The notes below the pieces were generated by a model. The model did no database searches and was not told where the DNA came from. It saw nothing but the letters and a program-made list of their open reading frames with translations. A DNA stretch of 64,000 bases from Taxillus chinensis (lineage: Eukaryota > Streptophyta > Magnoliopsida > Santalales > Loranthaceae): contig CM042088.1 of assembly GCA_023512835.1 (NCBI GenBank), positions 57,781,579 through 57,845,578 of the forward strand, in the 5' to 3' direction. The translations under genes were made by a program, and so were the position numbers. Shown in pieces: positions 57,138 through 64,000 of the stretch (position 1 is the stretch's first letter; the number at the start of each line of letters is the position of its first letter).

Positions 57138-57727
57138 TAGTACCATCATATCTAATGGTACTCCAATCTTACATCATTTATATTTTTGCTTAGGTTTTAT
57201 TTGTTCTAAAATACTCTTAATATTTATTTTTTGCTATGGCCCTATGGGGAAGACAGGGGTGACGCGATGGGAGCGAAAGTGAGGGGGGCTGGTGATGGGC
57301 GGAAGTGAGGGGGGCAGCGTGACCAGGGGGCCGTGATCGGGTAGGGAGTGGGGGGAGGGGGGCGACGGCTGGAAGTGAGGGGGGGCAGCGAGCAGCGTGA
57401 CGGGGTAGGGGGGTCTGCGATTAGGTAGGGATTGAGGGAGGGGGACGACGGCTAGAAGTGAAGGGGGGGGGGGGGGTGGGGGGTGGGGGGGGGGGGTAGG
57501 GGGAGACATGGGGAGGGGGGAGGGAGAGACGCAGGGAGACGCGATGGGGAGAGCTGCATTGGAAGGGACTGAGTTGGAAATTGGTTTGGTTTGCTGAGCT
57601 GGCATTAACAGCTAAAGTCATATTTAACTTTTTTTTCTTTTACTAATAGTTTACCTAATACATTAGAGATGATATTTAGTTAAATTTTGCTTTAGCTTTT
57701 GCTTTTGTTGTTAGATTGGAGATGCTC
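57138..57727. repeat. G-rich MITE-family segment
   Basis: Ends AGATTGGAGATGCTC followed by TTA. The core (57240-57570) is extremely G-rich, with runs of 6 to 14 G at 57463-57508. Open frames on either strand are homopolymer artefacts. Confidence 0.6.
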
Positions 57728-57780
57728 TTAGACCATTTACAATGGGCTAAATATATTTTAGCTATAATTTAACTTAATTA

Positions 57781-58760
57781 GAGCATCTCCAATATCTTAT
57801 CTATAGCAAAAGCTATAATAAAATTTTGTTCTAACTTGCCTCCAATCTATTAGCTATAGTAATAGTTATAGCAAAAATTTTAGGTAAATATAGATATTTT
57901 TTAACTTTAACTGAGGTGCCACATCAGCTTTCAACCTATTATTATTTTTAAATTACAAACTATACCCTTTAACCTAAACTCCTCTCCACCTCCTACATAG
58001 CCTCTCTCATACGCCTCCCTCCTCCCCAATAGTAGCGCCCTCCTCCCTTCTCCCCAGCGGCAGCGTCCTCCTCCCTCCTCCCCTAGCGACGACATCCTCC
58101 CCACAACCCCCACCCCGGCCGCTCGGCGTCTTTTGCTGCGCCCCCTCTCCGGTCGTCTCCTCCCCATAGCCCCCCTCCTCTGCAGTCTGGTCCTTCACCA
58201 CCTAATTGCCTTTCGGATCATGCTCAGTGCCATCGTAGCTGCACCGATTTAGCTCCAATCAACCAAGATCTTGCAACTGCAAACAGCCTTCGACGTTACT
58301 AATGATCTAAATATTGCAAGTGGTGGCACGCGATTGGCTAATGAATTAGAATAATGTATAACACAACATCTTTTTATAGTCACTGGATAAGAATAAAGAA
58401 ATATCCCCGAGCTCAGGGCAGGGGCCCGCTGGGGGAATTCGGGGCTAGAGATCCATTTCCGGTGGAGATACAGAGCCGGTTCGCAGAGAAGGTGCTGGGC
58501 AACATTGACACAAATCACAAAATCCTCGTCCCTAACCTCTCCGTTTTCTTTCTCTCGCCCAACATGATTGCCTTCCCGTGCATCCTCCCCAATCAACCAA
58601 ACGTCACACATGTGCATTGGAAAGGATATTATGGGAAAAACAAAATTTAAGTAAAAATATGAAGGGTGTAGCATTGGAGCAACATTAGCTAAAGTGATAC
58701 TGTAACAAGCTAAATGTAACTTTAGCTCATCACTTTAACTAATGAAGATTGGAGATGCTC
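57781..58760. mobile_element. Inner MITE carrying a host-gene fragment (Pack-MITE-like)
   Basis: Left TTA then GAGCATCTCCAATAT; right AGATTGGAGATGCTC then TAA. Size is 980 bp, larger than the plain members. Inside is a C-rich block (57965-58200) and a stretch matching a plant protein (58412-58600). The flanking TTA and TAA differ in one base, so the duplication is not perfect. Confidence 0.6.
58412..58608 (+). pseudogene. Captured fragment of a pterin-4a-carbinolamine dehydratase-like gene
   Basis: The frame reads PLGEFGARDPFPVEIQSRFA, EKVLGNIDTNHKILVPNLSV and onward to ILPNQP. This resembles the segment after the transit peptide of plastid PCD/DCoH-like proteins (Arabidopsis At5g51110 and the maize RAF2 group), which I recall with GDFGARDPFP, then EKVLG, then TEHKILIP. 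In plants such proteins act in plastids, in pterin recycling or Rubisco accumulation. Only about 60 residues are present, without the catalytic dehydratase fold, so it is a fragment carried by the MITE. The family call is from memory. Confidence 0.7.
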
Positions 58761-59327
58761 TAATGAGTTTTTATAAATTAAAGCTAACTTAATTTTAGCC
58801 TATAAAATAGTAGGCTCAATATAATTTTAGTATTTAAATTAAAATATTAATTTAAATTATATATTTATCTTCTCTCTCCCCTCGCTTGTCCGGTGTGCCT
58901 CCCCCCCTCCCTCCTCTCCTCCCACCTCGTTAAGTCTCTCGCCTCCACCGCCTGCCGTGCCAGATCTCCCCCTCCATCTCCGCCGCCGTGCTAGATCTGC
59001 TCCCTCCTTATCTGCCTGTTGCACCCAGTGGTCTCCCCCACGCCATGCCACCGCCTCCCCTCCTCACTCCTACCGCCCCTGCCCCTTGCAACACTCGATC
59101 GCCGAAACATAGAACACACACAAACGACAGAACGCGGATGAGCAAAAATATTATTTTATTTTAAAAAAAAGTAGCAAACGTGAAACGACTCACCAGATCT
59201 GGCAAGTAAAATAGGAATAGCTAAATTTATGGTTTTCATATTGAGGCTGATGTGGAGGGTTTTTATTCATTTTTAAGCAATATTTAGCTAAATTTTAGGT
59301 TTGTTGAGCCGGATGAGAATGCTCTTA

Positions 59328-60497
59328 TTATGAAATTTGTTAAATAATTTATTGGGGATTTTTTATTTTACTTTTTCAAAATACCTGTATCTTCAAGTGT
59401 GTCCAACTGGGGCTTCTTTTTTCTATATACCCTACTTTTATCATTTAATTTTGAGAGCATAAAACTTCTTTCATGTTCAATCGATTGTTTTGCTTTTGAT
59501 CCAAGTTCACTCTTTTGGAGGGAAGATGAATTTAGGCACTAAACATATAAAGCCTTGTGTTTGGGTTATGGGAGTTAGTCTTTAAATGAAAACTTTATTC
59601 AATAAAATGAATATCAATGTGGATATATGCACCCTGAGTTAAAAAAATTGATTGTATTTGAGTCTGATTTGGGATTCGAGGCCTTAGAGGGTATTTTTCA
59701 TCATTTTAATGACATTTTAAGTTAAATTGGTTAATATATTTTATTTAGGATAAAGAAAAACGAGATTTAAATTTAATGAAGGGCTTTCTTAGAATTTTGT
59801 TGGATTAGACCACTAACATCAGATACCCAACCATTTTCTCTAAATTTATAAATTAAAATTACTTTTTGCTTCCTTGTATAAATATACACCACAATAGATT
59901 CTGTAAATCACTCTCTATATCATTAAAATAATATTTTTATACTACTTTTTATTTAATAATATTTTTTTTATAATTTAATATGAAATAAAAGTAAATGTTA
60001 TGGTAAATGTGAAAAAAAGATGAGAGAAAATTTTTATATATAATTTAATAATTATATGAAGTAAATAGTATTTCCTAATATATTAAAAAATACTATACAA
60101 ACCTCACAAAGAAAGTTAAATATAAGGTATCTGTTATGGAGATGATTTTATGACTTTTTAATTTTTTCCCTAAATATAGGAAACAAACTTTTATAGAAAG
60201 TCTGCTACTAGTACTCTTAAAAATATGGCTTTGTATACAAGTCAGTAGTATCATAATAAGATTATGATTCTTGGGGAAGTATGTTACTTATGAGACAAGT
60301 AATTCCTATTTAATTGGTGTCTGAGTGTGGTTAGGACTCCTAAATATATATATAAGTCATGATAAGGCCATTATATCATGCTTTTGGGATTTGATAGAGC
60401 TAGAGAGCATAGGGCACACCGAAAAGCAGTAAGAGAATGATTTGTGGACTTAGATTGATCAAGACTTCATTTTTAGGCATATTTTGAGGTAGAGTTT
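59328..60497. other. AT-rich DNA, no gene seen
   Basis: No recognisable coding region, RNA gene or paired repeat. Confidence 0.5.
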
Positions 60498-61197
60498 TGT
60501 TGGGAGGAAATATAAAAATAAGAAATATAATTGGCACACTGAGAATTTTATGTGGTTCAAGAGAGCTTTTATTAGTTCCATGGTTGTCTTCTGATCTTTG
60601 ATGTTAAAGGTCACATATTTTGTCAACCTAATACGAACCGCCCCCAAGGCTTTGCAATCTAATATCTTCCAATCGTCGTCTTTTATTTCCACTACCTTTT
60701 TCTCATCAGCAAGTACAAAGTCTTTCTGGTACAGATAGTCCTTCATTTATATTTGCCAGAAACTAAAATTTATACCGTTAATTGTCTTATTCTTCTATAA
60801 ATCTTTCTTGGATGCCATGACTCATTCTCAAACTCGAATATACTGTTTTATTGTATGGTTAAAGAGTATCATATACACGAGTAATACATATACAAAAAAA
60901 ACAAAATACTCAAGAAGAAAACTTTTCTGATCTGATAGATAAAACACAGCAGCAGCCATAGAGCAAACTAAGATTTTTCAAGAGAATTTGAACCCGAAGC
61001 TCTGATACCAGTTCTTGGGAGAAAATACAAAAATAGAAAATACAATTGGCACACTAAGAATTTTATATAGTTCAGGAAATTTTCTACATCCATGGAGCTA
61101 CTACAATATTTTCACTATAGGAGAAAAATACACCGAGTTTACAAACTCTCAATCCCAATACCCAATTATACTTGAGAATGTATTATTAATTCTTTAC

Positions 61198-61234
<37 letters not shown>

Positions 61235-61300
61235 GTTCTTTACACAATTGAGAACTAATTTTTGGGATGGGTTTATAAACTTCATACCATGTAGATCGGA
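60498..61300 (-). mobile_element. Ty1/copia remnant: LTR tail, gag fragment, primer site, LTR
   Basis: On the minus strand from the right: an LTR part (left edge about 61014, TTGGGAGAAAATAC), the primer site TGGTATCAGAGC (inverse at 60999-61010), a leader, gag start (MKDYLYQKDFVL at 60746, then KALGAVRIRLTKYVTFNIK) to about 60567, then directly the tail of the other LTR (60498-60566, TGTTGGGAGGAAATAT). Everything from mid-gag to the 3' LTR is deleted. The exact right end of the LTR is not clear. Confidence 0.8.
61201..61233. repeat. (TC)n microsatellite in the copia LTR
   Basis: Sixteen TC units in a row. Confidence 0.95.
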
Positions 61301-61309
61301 AATTTGCAT

Positions 61310-62100
61310 GTGTACAAATTGTGACAAGTAATAAAGTGGATTTTTAAGTCCGAATATTGAACCCAAGGGAAGGATGAAGAAATTGGAAATTTTAACTAAC
61401 TTATAAAGAGATTTTTGATTGAAATAATATAAAAGCAGAATTGAATTTAAATAATTTGCTTGAAGGAATGTGAGAGATGGAGAAATGCTATTTCAAATAG
61501 AAATAAGTTTAATTGATAAAGGCGATTGGAGTTAAGATTTCGTTTGATGTATTTTTCCAAAGATTATGCTTTAGTTCAATCTAATTCTTTTCTTGTGATC
61601 ATGTTTAATACTTAACCTCTAATGCATGAATTAGCCTTTTCCAAGTGCCATAATTTGTGTGTACACCCTAGCATGGGGGACTGGTGACCCTTTAGGATTT
61701 GGGTTGTTTAGTCTAGAGCTAGTATCACACCCACTCTTAACTTGGTATCCTAGGTTTTACACTGGCTTCCGCAAATTATGCAACTCCTAGTTTGAGTATC
61801 TTGATTCTTCCAGTACTTATACTTCATTTTCCAATCCCTCACATAAATATCTAATATGATAAAATGAAGTGGCCAAACCCATTTTATATTTAGACCCAAG
61901 ATATTCAATAAACATTTACAAGGTGAAAAAGATTAAACTAAAACATTTCAAATTAATTCATTACATCAAACTTCATCCTAACCCCCAATCAAGGGTTTTT
62001 AAGCTTCCATAATTTGATTAAAGACAATAAAATTACAAAACATAGAATAAGAATACCAAAAGGATAGCTTGCCTATTTAGACAAAAAAATTCCAAGCTTG
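61310..62100 (-). repeat. Diverged Athila/Tat-type LTR remnant
   Basis: Shares ordered phrases with the LTR at 32771: ACAAGTAATAAAGTGGA then GTCCG and GAACCCA; ACCCTAGC then TGGG; GTATCACACCCACTCTTAACTTGG (compare GCATCACACCAACCTTAACTAGG); and CTGGCTTCCGCAAATTAT. It is clearly older than the copies at 32771 and 45563. No internal region or second LTR is seen in the window. Confidence 0.75.
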
Positions 62101-62148
62101 ATCTTCTTTTCTAAGCAGATTGCCTTCAAGCTCCAAGTGATACCCCAA

Positions 62149-62340
62149 ATTAGAGGTGAGCATCAGTCGGTTTGGTCGGTTTTATGTACTAATTTAAAAC
62201 CGAACAAAAGACATTCGGTTTGGAAAATATTCAAACCAAAACCAACCAATGAAAATAAAAACTATCGGTTCTTGGTTCGGTTCGGTACATAAAAATTCGG
62301 TTCGGTTTATCGGTTTGAATCGATTTTTGAATTTTAAAAA
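62149..62340. repeat. CGGTTT-rich subterminal repeat, hAT-like end
   Basis: TAGAGGTGAGCATCAGTCGG is followed by many CGGTT and AACCG motifs, the usual look of one end of a non-autonomous hAT element. The opposite end was not found. Confidence 0.45.
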
Positions 62341-64000
62341 AACAAAAAATATAATAATTTAAAATATAAGAAAAGAAATAACCACAACCATAAACTAATC
62401 TTAACAAACATCAAAGTTTAAACAATTTTCTAATACAACAAAGAAAGTGATGTTGATATAACATCATAAACAAATTCTACCATTGGCATCATACATATTA
62501 CATAGAGAAAGAGATTTGTAACATTGTTCCTACATGGGCTAGAGAGAGAGATTGTAGCAATAGCAAGGAATGACTGCAATCTGTATAGGGCATTGCATCT
62601 CACTTCCTTTTAAAAATTAATCTGCATACTTTCACGCTCACAATGCTACACTGCTACTCACGGAGAATTAAAGAAATTCAGTTGTCTGGTTTTAGAGATG
62701 AAAATAGATTCCACTCATGGGACATATATGAAATCTGGTTGTAGGGAAAGGCTGTAGAACAAGCCAAAAAAGAAGCATTAGAAGATGTTAATATCCTTGC
62801 CAGGGTAGAAGAGCCTATGTCATTTATTTTATCAACGTGTTAATATCCTTGCTAGGGTATATCTGTGAAATATATTCATTAGTTTCATGTTATAAAATTG
62901 AGAATTACCTGACAATTACCGGGGTGTGAAAGATGATGATCCAAGGACATGAAATCTGGTTTGTAAAGATGATAGATCACACTATGAGCTACCTGCCACT
63001 CAAAAATATACACACTTCAATTCTGGCATTGGGATGCATTGTAATTGCAAAGCCATTAAATTATTCAACTAGCATAAGCCATTAAATTGGAAAACAATAT
63101 ACATACTTCAATTATTTCAATTATAAAAAAACCCCACGCCATTATTATTATGCAGACTGTATTCACTATTTTGTTGAGCTACCTACATTCCAATAATTTA
63201 TGCAGACTATTCAATAATACTTCAATCATTTATTAATATTAAGAGTGGTGTGGAACCCTTAAATGAACAACCTACATTCAAAAAATAAAGAAAAAATGCT
63301 CTGGTCGTGTGTGAAAGTTGATGACCAAATCCAGATTCAAGCACAACCCCAATTGTTTTGGTAGAATCTGACATTTTATGGCCCTTTTCTTTCTCTAGCT
63401 CAATTCCACCATTTGTAGTAGATTCTAACAGCCCTTCTACCAACCTTACATGGTATCTATGTTTCTACTTTTCCTAGGGGTCCCTCTGAATAATTAGTAA
63501 AAACATCAGGACCTTCCTCGCATTAACATAATAGTATAGAATTCATTCCATTCATGTAATAGAATAGAATTTACTGATTCACATAACTATATTTGCTGGG
63601 GCAGAAGAGTGAATAGAGAAATGGATAGTGAAATTGCAGAGTTCGGAGAGTGAAGAGAGAAATGTATTTGCTAGGACCTAGATGCATCAACTGGGATGGG
63701 ACACCGCATGTATTTTACTTTTCTCTCTAAAAAAGAACTATCTACTACATGAGACACTACAAAGTTTGAATATAATGCATGAGTTTGATGGAATGCAAAT
63801 TATAAGAAGTATATGATTTTTCACGATCTAAAAAAAGAGAATATATGAATACTGTTTTGGGAATGTAGATAGAGTAAATTAAAACACATGGCACAAAACT
63901 TCTAAAAAGAATAACTCGAGCTCTTATATTTTACCTTAGTGCCTAATGTCCTCTATCATCATTAATATTCATTGATGATTGATTCAGTCTCGTCTAAAAG
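62341..64000. other. AT-rich DNA to window end, no assignable gene
   Basis: A short plus-strand frame at about 62757-62850 (KAVEQAKKEALEDVN) after a possible AG acceptor looks exon-like, but I cannot name it. TGTTAATATCCTTGC followed by AGGGTA is repeated at about 62789 and 62840. A 73-codon minus frame at 63222-63443 is unassigned. Confidence 0.4.

Larger units (their letters stand above)
57731..59324. mobile_element. Outer MITE of a nested pair
   Basis: Left terminus GACCATTTACAATGGGCT after TTA (57728-57730); right terminus AGCCGGATGAGAATGCTC before TTA (59325-59327). Termini match at about two thirds of positions, and the adjoining GCTAAATAT motifs agree. A second element lies inside. 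The TTA at 57728-57730 is shared with the neighbouring element ending at 57727. A C-rich stretch lies at 58870-59090. Confidence 0.55.

Noticed and set aside
57234..57621. 123-codon Pro-rich frame on the minus strand
   Set aside because: Translation of G/C homopolymer runs inside a MITE; not protein-like.
62757..62850. Possible exon KAVEQAKKEALEDVN
   Set aside because: Too short, with one weak acceptor and no second exon or family match; kept only as a note in the last region.
1..64000. CRISPR arrays, tRNA or rRNA genes, bacterial operons
   Set aside because: No spacer-repeat array, no tRNA cloverleaf and no rRNA sequence were found. The only tRNA-like matches are retroelement primer sites. 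The sequence is a plant nuclear genome.

Overview
The window is nuclear DNA of a flowering plant. The evidence is intron-bearing plant genes (a calmodulin-like protein, a PPR protein, a thaumatin-like protein), relics of a cytokinin-receptor kinase and of the thiamine gene TH1, and plant-type transposable elements (chromovirus, Athila/Tat-like and copia retrotransposons, TRIM, hAT, Tourist-like MITEs). The GC-rich exons of the two small genes set in AT-rich DNA would suit a monocot or a woody eudicot. I cannot name the species. Only three genes look intact, and most of the rest is nested transposon sequence.

Left part (1-10.5 kb): end of a CCG-rich repeat; a decayed cytokinin-receptor (AHK3-like) fragment on the minus strand; an intact intronless four-EF-hand CML gene (2800-3279, minus); three short TIR elements (5986-6675, 6847-7101, 7635-8017); and an intact PPR gene (8331-10421, minus).

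Nested block 1 (10.7-29.7 kb): a decayed chromovirus (10720-22346) starts about 300 bp upstream of the PPR start codon. Its integrase region is interrupted by a hAT element (15301-21428, 8-bp target duplication CTTAGAAT), and that hAT is interrupted by a solo LTR (16047-18026, duplication CCAAA). A second hAT copy follows (22727-29696). It keeps the empty site of that solo LTR and has its 5' third present three times in tandem.

Middle (29.9-32.5 kb): a dead TH1 (HMP-P kinase) fragment and a TRIM element.

Nested block 2 (32771-46889): a complete, young Ty3/gypsy element of Athila/Tat type on the minus strand, with TSD CACAT, a tRNA-Asp primer site and LTRs about 1% apart. Its gag and pol are broken. 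Between integrase and the 3' LTR it carries an extra ORF ending in a ULP1-type (C48) cysteine protease with His, Asp, Gln and Cys all present. A segment resembling its own LTR lies at the start of this extra ORF. A further solo LTR (34309-36290) sits inside the element. This block is the most novel part of the window.

Right part (47-64 kb): the 3' end of a Tekay-like element with its LTR; a CACTA-like end; an intact thaumatin-like gene (52191-53114, minus) with a predicted GC-AG intron; an integrase scrap between direct repeats; a cluster of nested TTA-targeting MITEs, one with a solo LTR inside and one carrying a fragment of a pterin-4a-carbinolamine dehydratase-like gene; a copia remnant; a diverged Athila-type LTR; and AT-rich DNA to the end.

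The three intact genes are independent nuclear genes with no operon-like link. The transposon layers give a relative order of insertion.
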